DNA from: Paramacrobiotus metropolitanus
Lineage: Eukaryota; Tardigrada; Eutardigrada; Parachela; Macrobiotidae
NCBI RefSeq assembly: GCF_019649055.1
Contig: NW_026570245.1
Location: forward strand, 1,240,001-1,304,000
DNA: 64,000 bases
Direction: 5' to 3'
The position numbers and the translations under genes are program-made. Below, piece after piece: positions 56,169 through 64,000 of the stretch. Every line of letters begins with the position of its first letter. Positions within the stretch are counted from its first letter, which is position 1. Below the pieces are notes generated by a model. The model was not told the DNA's origin and searched no databases. It was given only the letters and a program-made list of their open reading frames with translations.

Positions 56169-56803
56169 ACGAGACCCCCATCGACCATGTACTGTTTTTT
56201 TAAGTCAAATCCGACCACGTATTAATAATCAGCGAATTTTTCTGATCTAGAAACCATTTTTTAAAATTTTTTCCGGAAGGGAAAATTTCTGACTGCCGGT
56301 CCCCCAGGTACCCCACCGATTCTGTGGGCGGCAGCAACTGAGTCGAAGACGAAAAATTTGTTTCCGCGTTCTAAATGTTGTTTCTAGGTAAATTAATAGC
56401 GCTGAGCTTGAATTTTGTGTTTAAAAAATTATTTGAGCCACGTGGAGGATGTTTGGACCGATGTGGCAATAATCGTGTGAAGTGCGGGAGCGTTACGTAG
56501 CCAGCAATCTAGAGACTGTATCATCTTCCATAAACCGCAGATATTTTTTTAAATATCATATTCGAGCTCAGCGTTATTAATTCACCTAGAAATGACATTT
56601 AGAACGCGGAAAAAAATTTTTCGTCTTCAGCTCAATTGCTACCGCCCACAGAATCGGTGGGGTACCTGGGGGACCGGCAGTCAGAATTTTTCCTTCCGAA
56701 AAAAATTTTAAAAAATGGTTTCTAGATCAGAAAAATTCGCTGATTATTAATACGTCGTCTGATTTGACTTAAAAAAATAGTACATGGTCGATGGGGGTCT
56801 CGT
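56169..56803. mobile_element. 635-bp element with about 260-bp inverted arms
   Basis: The left arm starts acgagacccccatcgaccat and the right arm ends with its reverse complement. Matching continues inward through aatcagcgaatttttctgat, cggtcccccaggtaccccac and ttccgcgttctaaatg to about 56420 and from about 56565. Only about 140 bp of loop is unpaired. It is flanked on the left by a separate perfect hairpin (about 56136-56164, aggaaaca/tgtttcct) and is embedded between the composite repeats at 55921 and 57023. Confidence 0.85.
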
Positions 56804-57075
56804 GTAGCCCCTGAGAAACAATAATTACAACATTATGCAACATTATTACAGCACCAAACATTATGCTGAAGACAATTACAATGCTCTAGGTTTTCGTAGG
56901 ATTTCTTGGGTTTCTTAGGTAATTCTTATGTAATTGTAGATTTCTTATGTAATAATTTTCTTCGGTTTTAATGGTTTTTTTCGGTTTAAACGGTTCTCTG
57001 CTGTTTAATTGCGTAAATAATTAGTGGACAAAGTGAGTGGTGGACAAAATGAATGGTGGACGAAATAATAGGAAG

Positions 57076-58233
57076 CCACTGAAATGACTGCAGAACGACT
57101 ACGCAAGTTGCCTGATTTAGTAGACTACACCCATCGTCAATCTTCATGGCAACCGTGCGAAATGGACAACCCATTTGACAAGGCTTCGAGTCAAATCTGA
57201 TGTTAAGTACGATTATCCTACAGTTAATAGCAGGAACTTCCTACTAGTAAGCTGTGCACTGAGTACGTAGCAGTGAGTACGCTCTTTACTTGTCTACGTA
57301 CTAGCTATAGTTTTTAATTTAGTTTAAGTTTTCAAATTAATTATTGCTACTTACCTAGGCACTTTTCATCCTGCAAATTCAATTTATTTCCATTTTTTTT
57401 CAAAAGGAAAGCTTACTACCGTGGCATACTTTATATAATTTTACCTGTAAAAGACAAAAGAGCATGCCCGGTGTCCGAACAAAAAATTAATGAGTACATT
57501 GTACTATACAGTGTTAACGCGCTCGCCTGCACAAAATCGCCGCTTGTTTTATGGTTTGTTTCTCGTGCAAAACTTATTGACTACTGAAAAAATGGGCCGT
57601 GCTCGTTAACTATGGTATCAAATGAAATTTTGCGAAAATTTATTAAAATTTTATTTTGGTAGACAAAAATCTGTTAATGCAGGACGTGAACCACCCCGCG
57701 TAGGTGAATGCGCATCACTATTATTAATTTTTAGAATAGCTGTAATAATCCCAGTTGAAATATTGTACGTTTTTTATTTCTTCAATTTTCGAAAACTTAG
57801 AAACTGAAGAAGGTTTGTTTAAGAAACCCCCGGCCCCCAAGGGGCCATTCACATTCCAGGGAAGGTAAAAAAAAACAACTTATAAAATAAATTACTATAA
57901 CTTAACTTATAGAAATATACGCATAAACAGACTGCAGGTGCAAAACGGTATCAAATCTAGTTAAACGGTAGCTATTCAGACCTGATGTAATTAATACAAC
58001 CATTGTTGCGCGTGTAAAATTCACACCAGCCGTATATATGTATTAATTCTCTCCTCCTGTGAAGATTCTGATCTCTTCCTGTGATGTTTCTCGGGCTCTT
58101 AATGAAGTTACTTGGGGGGAATGCTAAATGAACCCCAAGTAATGTGGGTACGTCGTTTCCTCGTTCAAGGGCTGATGTTGTCTGAATCGTAGAACTTTGT
58201 TTCTGCCCCTTTACTTTTACTTGCAGCCTCTTT
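57076..58233. other. gene-poor stretch upstream of the retroelement-like ORF
   Basis: No gene seen. cttgcag just before 58234 could be a splice acceptor for the following open frame. Confidence 0.35.
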
Positions 58234-58716
58234 ATGCCGTTCCTGTGTTCGGGGTGTGGAAAGGAACTGCGTGGTTGGGGAACACACAGGAATGTCTGCC
58301 CTAAAACGCTGTCTTCCACGCTGGTGCCAGTCCCACACAGTTCCTCCTCTCCCTCCTCCCAGACTGCCAGTATTTCGTCACAATCTTCCGCAGATACCCT
58401 CATAAATGTATTGAAGAGAGCCAGGAGATCTGATAAGATTAATAAAGGAATCCCGCGAGCAGCCCGTCCACAAGCAGCTGAAACTTTTGCACGAACTGTG
58501 GAGCAGTGCGTGAAGGAACCCACCGTTGCAAACTGGACCTCTTTGCTGCTTTTTGCCTCCCAGTGTTTCTCGATAGAAGGAGACGCTGCATCTAAGAAGA
58601 AGGAAACTCTCACCGGGCGCTTTCTTACAGACTATAAAGAAATTCTTACAGACTATAAAGAGTGGCAGAAAAGTGCACTGAGTTTAAAATTCAGACATAA
58701 CAGAAGTTTTCTTTAA
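58234..58716 (+). CDS. retroelement-like protein, N-terminal part, truncated
   Basis: A 160-residue frame. It opens with a CCHC-type zinc knuckle or finger (CSGCGKELRGWGTHRNVCP), then a Ser/Pro-rich linker. A helical segment follows with TVEQCVKEPTVANWTSLLLF and ASQCF, the W-LLLF-CF pattern seen ahead of the reverse transcriptase in some invertebrate retroelement proteins. Near the end, an 18-bp direct duplication (cttacagactataaagaaat type, about 58624-58663) repeats residues LTDYKE. The stop at 58714-58716 falls exactly where mitochondrial sequence begins, so the ORF was probably truncated by that insertion. The two fragments at 17982 and 31470 may be C-terminal parts of the same class. Confidence 0.5.
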   Translation: MPFLCSGCGKELRGWGTHRNVCPKTLSSTLVPVPHSSSSPSSQTASISSQSSADTLINVLKRARRSDKINKGIPRAARPQAAETFARTVEQCVKEPTVANWTSLLLFASQCFSIEGDAASKKKETLTGRFLTDYKEILTDYKEWQKSALSLKFRHNRSFL

Positions 58717-59601
58717 ATTTATAGTTTCGATTTTTTTGTATATTATATACTTTTGGTTATTCTTTTGTTGCTTAGAGTTGCTTTTTTAACTTTATTGGAG
58801 CGAAAAATTTTGAGTTATTCTCAAATACGAAAAGGTCCTAATAAGGTTGGGTTTTTAGGTTTAGTTCAACCTTTTGTAGATGGAATTAAATTATTTTCTA
58901 AGATAGAAGTATTTTTAATTATAGGAAATAAGCTTTTTTTTTTTTTTTCTCCTAGTTTTAGTTTTTTAGTGAGACTTTTAATTTGACTAAGAATTTTTTC
59001 TTATAGTGGTTTTTCAGATTTAAAATATAGATTATTATTTTTTCTATCTTGTGTAGGTGTTAGAGTTTATGGTTTAATTTTTTCAGGTTGGGGGTCTAAT
59101 TCTAAATATTCTGTTTTAGGTTCATTACGGGCAGTTGCTCAAACGGTTTCTTACGAGTTGAATTTAACTTTTCTTATTTTTTTGGTTGGATTTTTTGTTA
59201 TAAGTTTTAGGGTTTCATTTGGGGTATGAAACTCAATAATTTTTGTTTTATTTAATATTTTAGTTTGTTTTTTTTTTGTTATTTGTGTAGTAGAAACTAA
59301 TCGAGCTCCTTTTGATTTAGCTGAAGGGGAGTCTGAGTTAGTTTCCGGCTTTAATACAGAGTATGGAGGTCTTAAGTTCGCTTTAATTTTTTTAGCTGAA
59401 TATGGTTCTATCTTATGAATAAGATTTTTTTTTTCTTTTCTTTTTTTTTCTTTTTGATTATTTTCTTTTTTTGTACTTATTTTTATTTTTTTTCGTTCTT
59501 CTTTTCCTCGGTTTCGTTATGATTTTCTTATAGATCTTAATTGAAAGATTATTTTATTTGTTTTATTTTTTTTTTATTTTTTTTTTTTATTTTTAACTTA
59601 A
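58717..59601 (+). CDS. nad1: NADH dehydrogenase subunit 1 (mitochondrial)
   Basis: Membrane subunit of respiratory complex I. With the invertebrate mitochondrial code the frame is open from ATT at 58717 to TAA at 59599-59601, about 294 residues, the normal length. Family landmarks are [20 protein letters not shown] near the N-terminus, [14 protein letters not shown] in the middle and [20 protein letters not shown] later. With the standard code it would stop at 58984 (TGA), so it could not be expressed from the nucleus. Its stop overlaps the last base of trnS2 on the other strand. No frame break was found, suggesting recent transfer or true mitochondrial sequence. Confidence 0.92.
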
Positions 59602-59657
59602 AATCGTAAGTAATTTGTATTACTTTTTTTATGTTTTCAAGACATCAGAGACGATTT
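59601..59657 (-). tRNA. trnS2: tRNA-Ser (UGA), mitochondrial
   Basis: 57 nt. The acceptor aaatcgt pairs with acgattt. The anticodon arm tgt/aca encloses cttgaaa with anticodon TGA, and the T-arm is gtaat/attac. The D-arm is reduced, as expected for a small metazoan mitochondrial tRNA. Its position between nad1 and cob is conserved in panarthropods. Confidence 0.8.
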
Positions 59658-60746
59658 ATAATAAAAAAGCCGTAATAAACCATAAAAAATAAAACATTGT
59701 TATAAGTTGTCTTGTTATCAGGTAAGGATCTTCTACAGGTTTTATTCCTAATCAGGTTAGAAGAATAAAGTTAGATCTTAGAAACCAAAAAGATATTTTA
59801 AATATAAGAGATCTTTTTTGTTTTGTGTTTATTTTTTTAAAAGATAGGGGTGCCAAAATAAGGATAGATAAAAGAAGAGCTAAAACTCCTCCTAATTTAT
59901 TAGGAATTGAACGTAAAATTGCATAAGCAAATAAAAAATATCATTCTGGTTGAATATGAATGGGGGTATAGAGAGGGTTGGCAGGGATAAAATTTTCTGG
60001 GTCTATTAAAATATAAGGATAAAGTAGTGAAATTAAAATAAATACAAAAATAAAAATAGAAATTCTTAAAATATCTTTTCTTGAAAAATATGGATAAAAT
60101 GGAATTTTATCAGATGCTATTTGAATTCCTATGGGGTTAGAAGATTTTTGTTCATGCAAAAAAACTAGATGAAAGATTACTGTTAAAACTAGTATAAATG
60201 GAAACAAAAAGTGAAATCTAAAAAAACGAGTTAGAGTTGAATTGTTTACTGAAAATCCTCCTCATACCCATTCCACTAAAAGTATTCCTATATATGGGAC
60301 TGCAAATAAAAGATTGGTAATAACTGTAGCTCCTCAGTATGATATTTGGCCTCAAGGAAGAACGTAACCTAAGAATCCTGTTAATATAGATTATAAAAAA
60401 TTACTATTCCTATAATTCAAGTTATTGTTAATATAAATGAATGGAAATATAGTCCGCGTCCGATATGTAAAAATATAACAAAAGAATAGGAGGCTCCATT
60501 AGCGTGAATAAGACGAATAAATCATCCGTAATTTACATCTCGTATAATGTGGTCAATACATGAAAAGGCTAAGGAAATATCAGAAGAATAATGTATAGCT
60601 AAGAAAACACCTCTCAAGATTTGAATAGTTAAACAAGTTCCAAGTATTGAACCAAAGTTTCAAAATGTGTAATATTAGAAGGAGCTGGTAAATCAATTAA
60701 AGAAGCATTTAAAGTTTTTAGAATTGGGGTGGTTTAATTTTCTCAT
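59656..60746 (-). pseudogene. cob: cytochrome b (mitochondrial), three frame breaks
   Basis: Encodes the complex III cytochrome b core: [54 protein letters not shown], then [14 protein letters not shown] and [20 protein letters not shown]. The heme-ligand histidine regions and the PEWY (Qo-site) motif are present. Relative to the family, the frame shifts near 60732 (after NHP), near 60677 (after APSNI; the original frame is restored) and near 60390 (after MGMVIF). None is in a run longer than six bases. The ATG overlaps the nad6 stop by one base, and the end overlaps trnS2 by two bases. As written it is non-functional. Confidence 0.88.
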
Positions 60747-61204
60747 TAGTTTAGTTCTTGTTTTAGTGGAGTTTTTATATTTCTTCTGATTAACACTGAC
60801 AAACATATAGCAACTAATAAATAAATTAACAAAAGGCTAAATAATCTTGACGTATTGTTTATGGTCACGGTTAAAATGTTTATATAATTTATTAAAGGTA
60901 TTTTAAAAAAGGGAAGCATTATTAGTATAAAAAAAAAAGTTGTTAGAGCTATAGCAGTTTTTGTATAGGAGTTCATAACTTCGTTTGGAATTACAGAGGA
61001 TAAGTAAACAAAGATAATAATAAGACCTCCTAAATAAATTAAAAATAAGATAAAAGTAACTCAACTTTCTGGTTGTAAAGTTACTGTTATTATTATTGAT
61101 AATATTGCTTGGATAATTAAGAAAATTACTATTAATATAGGGTGATTTCTAAAGCAAAAAAAGATAGAGCATAAATAGATGGAAGAAATATTAAGATTAT
61201 GAAT
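60746..61204 (-). CDS. nad6: NADH dehydrogenase subunit 6 (mitochondrial)
   Basis: Complex I membrane subunit of about 152 residues read with the mitochondrial code from an ATT at 61204. Typical landmarks are CFSNHPMLM near the N-terminus, PESWVTFILFLIYLGGLIII in the conserved central helix, and SSVIPNE after it. An ATA start at 61231 is possible but would overlap trnT. No frame break was seen. The stop TAA at 60746-60748 overlaps the cob start. Confidence 0.82.
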
Positions 61205-61207
61205 AAA

Positions 61208-61268
61208 GCTTATTACTTCTTTTGTGTCTATGATTTACAAAATCATTATTTTTATAAACTAAATAAGC
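61208..61268 (-). tRNA. trnT: tRNA-Thr (UGU), mitochondrial
   Basis: 61 nt. The acceptor gcttatt pairs with aataagc. The anticodon arm atgat/atcat encloses tttgtaa with anticodon TGT. It lies between nad6 and trnP on the nad6 strand, the conserved panarthropod position. Confidence 0.8.
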
Positions 61269-61272
61269 TATT

Positions 61273-61332
61273 TTTAAAGATAGTTTATGAATAAAATATA
61301 AACTTTGGATGTTTGAGAATTAAATCTTTAAA
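61273..61332 (+). tRNA. trnP: tRNA-Pro (UGG), mitochondrial
   Basis: 60 nt. The acceptor tttaaag pairs with ctttaaa. The anticodon arm aaac/gttt encloses tttggat with anticodon TGG at positions 34-36. It lies directly upstream of nad4L on the same strand. Confidence 0.8.
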
Positions 61333-61336
61333 ACTT

Positions 61337-61607
61337 ATATGGTTTATGGACATAATTTATCTATGTGGTGGTTTAGTTTTTATTTCTTTGTTTTTGAAAA
61401 GGTTTCATTTAATCTCTTTTTTAATTTCTTTGGAGTTTTTTAGTTTATTGTTATATTGTATTTTATTATTTAGGTTTCTTAATTATATAGATTTTTTTTG
61501 TAGTAGTAATGGCTTGTGAGTCTGTTGTAGGATTAATAATTTTTGTGTTTTTCACTCGTTATTTTAGAAAAGATTATATAGAAGAAGTTGGATTATTAAA
61601 ATTTTAG
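61337..61607 (+). pseudogene. nad4L: NADH dehydrogenase subunit 4L (mitochondrial), one homopolymer frame break
   Basis: Starts MWFMDIIYLCGGLVFISLFL and contains SLEFFSLLLYCILLF, the conserved complex I 4L helices. The expected C-terminal part (VVMACESVVGLMIFVFFTRY) is in another frame. The shift occurs at a run of eight T around 61491-61498, where one base too many or too few explains it. A sequencing or assembly error in the homopolymer is as likely as real decay. Confidence 0.82.
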
Positions 61608-62899
61608 TTTTTTCCTTTTTTTTTTTTTTTCTCTAAAGTAATTAGGTTAGAGATTATTTTCATTTTTTTTTTATGGAGTTTGTTAATAAAATGTTTAAAT
61701 GGAGGTTTTTTTATAATTTTTTTTATTGATCAGTTGAGTTGGTTATTATCTTCTTTAACTTTATGAAGGGCTATAACTATTTTTTTTGTTATAATAAAGT
61801 ATAAAAATATTCTTTGAAATTTTTTGAAATTTAAATTGTTAAATAGGTTATTACTTTTTTTTTTATTGGTTTCTTTTTTTATATTTAATTTTTTTTTTTT
61901 GAACTTTCTTTAATCCCTCTTTTTATCATTATTCTTATATGGGGTTATCAGGTTGAGCGTGTTCAAGCTTCTTTTTATCTTTTTTTTTATACAATAGCAG
62001 GTTCTATTCCTTTATTAGTAGTTTTTATTTTATTTATAGGTTTTTTTAGGAAAAGTCTTTTATGAGGTTTATTTTTATTTTCTAAGTTAGAAAATTGATT
62101 TTTTTTTTTTTTCCTTATTATATTTATTTTTGGATTTTTTATTAAATTTCCTATCTATTGCTTTCATTTATGGTTACCAAAGGCTCACGTTGAGGCACCA
62201 GTAAGTGGATCAATAATTTTAGCAGCTATTTTGCTGAAATTAGGGGGTTACGGAGTTTTACGAGGTTTAATTTTATGATTATTTTTTTGTTCTTTTTTTG
62301 TTTTTATTATTACTTTTTGTTTATGGGGATCATTTTTGAGTGCCATTATTTGTGTTTCTCAAGCAGATATAAAATCTTTAGTTGCTTATTCTTCAGTGAG
62401 ACATATAGGAATTGGGGCTGTTCTTCTTTTTTTGTTAACAGGTTCTTCTTTTAAGTCCTTTCTCTTAATTTTAATTTCTCATGGGTTTTGTTCTTCAGCT
62501 TTGTTTTTTAATGTTGGTTTTCATTATGAGCGGAGAAGGTCTCGAAATATTTTTTTAAATCGTGGTTTTAATTTTTTTTTATTTTTTTCTTTTTTTTGAT
62601 TTGTTTTTCCAATTGCTAACTTTAGTGCTCCACCATTTTTAAGTTTATTAGGAGAGGTTGTTTTATTTATAAGTCTTTCTGAATACTTTTTTTTAATAAT
62701 ATTATTGGGAATTATTAGGTTTTATGTAGCTTATTATTGTATTTTTCTTTTTAGATCAGTAACTCATGGTTTTATTTTTAAAAATTTTTCTTTCTTTATA
62801 GAGGCTGATTTGGTATTTTTAGTTTTTTTTTTTCACTTATTTCCTCTCTTAGGATTAATATTGAAAGTTATTATTTTCTATTTATTTAGTTTAAGATAA
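61595..62899 (+). pseudogene. nad4: NADH dehydrogenase subunit 4 (mitochondrial), homopolymer frame breaks
   Basis: Complex I proton-pumping subunit. From about 61905 the frame is continuous to TAA at 62897-62899, with [52 protein letters not shown] and FSAPPFLSLLGE. The N-terminal third (DQLSWLLSSLTLW, MMKYKNILWNF) is in another frame, separated by a 12-T run at about 61889-61900. The start at 61595 overlaps nad4L as usual, but a 15-T run (61616-61630) also puts it out of frame. All breaks are in T-runs. Confidence 0.87.
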
Positions 62900-62939
62900 A
62901 ATTTGGAAATGTGGTTTCCAAGATTTAATTAATAAATAA
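62882..62939 (+). tRNA. trnH: tRNA-His (GUG), mitochondrial
   Basis: 58 nt. The acceptor ttattta pairs with taaataa. The anticodon arm ggaa/ttcc encloses atgtggt with anticodon GTG. It overlaps the apparent nad4 3' end by 18 bases, so nad4 may really end on an incomplete stop. Located between nad4 and nad5 as in other panarthropods. Confidence 0.72.
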
Positions 62940-63300
62940 TTCTATGAATTCCTGCTATTTTAGTCTTTTTTTTATTAAGTTTTTTTTTTTTTGATCTTCA
63001 AGAATTCTTAATTGAGTTTTATATCTTAGATTTTTTTTCTATAAATTTTTCTTTAGTTTTTTTATTCGATTTTTTTTCTCTTATTTTTTGTTTTATCGTA
63101 AGAATTATTTCTTTTAGAGTTTTTTTATTTAGGAAGTTTTATATGGATGAAGAAAAAACTCAATTGGGGTTTTCTTTTTTACTTTTTTCCTTTGTTGGTT
63201 CTATATATTTGTTAATTTTTAGCCCAAATCTTTTAATAATGTTATTTGGATGAGATGGATTAGGAATTACTTCTTATCTTTTAGTTATTTATTACGCTAG
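62936..63300 (+). CDS. nad5: NADH dehydrogenase subunit 5 (mitochondrial), N-terminal fragment
   Basis: Open from ATA at 62936 with the mitochondrial code. Landmarks are DLQEFLIEFYILDFFSMNFS, FYMDEEKTQLGFSFLLFSFV, and MMLFGWDGLGITSYLLVIYY, which is the highly conserved GWDGLG-SY block of complex I ND5. The family norm is about 560 residues; only about 120 are present before the sequence changes to nuclear-type DNA near 63300. The truncation marks the 3' junction of the mitochondrial block. Confidence 0.88.
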
Positions 63301-63302
63301 TT

Positions 63303-64000
63303 CTAGAAGGTCGATAGCGTAATTGGCTCATCGATAGCGTAATCCACACAATTGTTTCTCTGAACTTTTGTCTTTGTCTTTTCCCGGATACGTTGCTGCT
63401 GAAGGATGTTGCGCGCAGCGTTCCAGTCCAAACGATATTCGTCTGCCAAGTTTGCTTCGACGAAACTGATAGGAAATTCAATCCCACGATTCGATGCTGC
63501 ACAAGCATTCGTATTTTCAGGTTTCAAATGCTGCAGCAAATCATTATCCGGAACGATTCCAAAAATGTCGATGTACGCTTTTTTCAGAGGATCAGGTTGG
63601 AACAGAACTGCTGTCGTGCACGCTGTTGCATGAACGTTCTTGCGACGGAATTCACCACGCCCGACAATGCTTTCCGCCATTTGCCGTTCTTGGTGGAAAA
63701 ATAATCGTTTCAGGTCACGCACAGTTTCCAGATCAGTCAGCGTTCGCTTTGGCTTTAATTCCAGCTTTTTTCGCACCATAGAATTGGCTGTTTCGGTCGC
63801 GTTATTCTGACACAGCCTATCTCCGAATCCAGCTGGCTCGCGTGCTTCTAGTATGAGCTTATGGATGTACTTGCTTTGCACGTCTGAATCAAAGTATCGG
63901 TCGGTAAATCCTGGGTGCCGCGCTTCCCAGACTTCCCTCAGAGCGGCAAGTTGTTCGTGAAATTCGCGGGTGGACGCAGCATCGACGAGGCCTTTAATAA
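63303..64000 (-). CDS. MULE-like transposase, C-terminal part, runs off the window
   Basis: The minus-strand frame is open from the window edge to TAG at 63303-63305, about 232 residues. It contains GLVDAASTREFHEQLAALRE, then FTDRYFDSDVQSKYIHKLIL, and QNNATETANSMVRKKLELKP. The N-N-TE-(x)N pattern after a YF segment resembles the end of the catalytic region of MULE-type transposases and derived proteins, where an N-T/V-E-S-N block follows the last acidic residue. The upstream catalytic part and zinc finger are outside the window. The C-terminus (CVDYAIDEPITLSTF) lies against the mitochondrial junction and may be altered by it. Confidence 0.5.
   Translation of the reverse strand, partial: IKGLVDAASTREFHEQLAALREVWEARHPGFTDRYFDSDVQSKYIHKLILEAREPAGFGDRLCQNNATETANSMVRKKLELKPKRTLTDLETVRDLKRLFFHQERQMAESIVGRGEFRRKNVHATACTTAVLFQPDPLKKAYIDIFGIVPDNDLLQHLKPENTNACAASNRGIEFPISFVEANLADEYRLDWNAARNILQQQRIREKTKTKVQRNNCVDYAIDEPITLSTF
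63310..63342. repeat. 13-bp direct repeat at the mitochondrial/nuclear junction
   Basis: tcgatagcgtaat at 63310-63322 and again at 63330-63342, separated by tggctca. It lies immediately after the last recognisable nad5 codon, inside the end of the transposase-like frame. Confidence 0.75.

Larger units (their letters stand above)
58712..63305. other. mitochondrial DNA block (NUMT or mis-joined mtDNA), about 4.6 kb
   Basis: The base composition switches abruptly to T-rich sequence encoding mitochondrial proteins, readable only with TGA as Trp, ATA as Met and AGR as Ser. The gene order nad1, trnS2(-), cob(-), nad6(-), trnT(-), trnP, nad4L, nad4, trnH, nad5 equals the ancestral panarthropod order. 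nad1, nad6 and the available part of nad5 are uninterrupted. cob has three frame breaks outside long homopolymers, and nad4L and nad4 have breaks in T-runs. nad5 stops abruptly near 63300, where nuclear-type sequence resumes. Confidence 0.9.

Noticed and set aside
57972-58613. 213-residue minus-strand ORF
   Set aside because: Antisense to the zinc-finger-containing retroelement-like frame; it shows no motif of its own.
58753-58986. Short nuclear gene ending at 58986
   Set aside because: It is the start of mitochondrial nad1; the stop is a TGA that encodes Trp in the mitochondrial code.

Overview
The window looks like a tardigrade nuclear contig, most likely a Hypsibius-type eutardigrade. It has compact intron-rich genes with short GT-AG introns, lineage-specific F-box proteins, a class A GPCR, many small inverted-repeat elements, and a block of AT-rich mitochondrial DNA in the ancestral panarthropod gene order that reads only with the invertebrate mitochondrial code. 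The species assignment is inference; no marker here proves it.

Layout. 1-9 kb: a compact cluster of four genes. These are an acidic-tailed protein built from a duplicated two-exon module (minus), a Ser/Pro/Arg-rich protein with an unresolved frame switch (plus), a proline-rich basic/acidic protein (minus), and an intronless BIR-BIR-RING inhibitor-of-apoptosis protein (plus). The third gene sits between the arms of a 534-bp inverted repeat. 9-13.6 kb: repeats only (a foldback family, a GCCGGCT palindrome, two tRNA-like sequences, the first copy of a 249-bp repeat). 13.6-31 kb: a secreted glycoprotein gene, three related minus-strand genes combining a barrel-like N-terminal domain with an F-box (two decayed, one intact), and a five-exon GPCR gene with one frame break. 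Two fragments of a probable retroelement protein and several MITE-like elements lie between them. 31.5-40 kb: minisatellites, including a ~100-bp satellite with a 314-bp higher-order unit that recurs inverted 6 kb away. 40.3-47.7 kb: a gene made of short phase-2 exons, invisible as long ORFs. 48-58 kb: gene-poor, with large nested inverted repeats. 58.2-63.3 kb: the N-terminal part of a retroelement-like ORF, followed by about 4.6 kb of mitochondrial DNA (nad1, trnS2, cob, nad6, trnT, trnP, nad4L, nad4, trnH, start of nad5). 63.3-64 kb: the C-terminal part of a MULE-like transposase running off the end.

One-base frame breaks occur in the GPCR, in F-box genes A and B, in cob, and in homopolymers of nad4L and nad4. 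Either the assembly carries residual indel errors or this is a pseudogene- and NUMT-rich region; read depth would separate the two. The strongest candidates for something undescribed are the 0-9 kb cluster with its shared promoter pattern and identical inverted repeat, the short-exon phase-2 gene, and the inverted satellite pair that may bound a 7.5-kb element.
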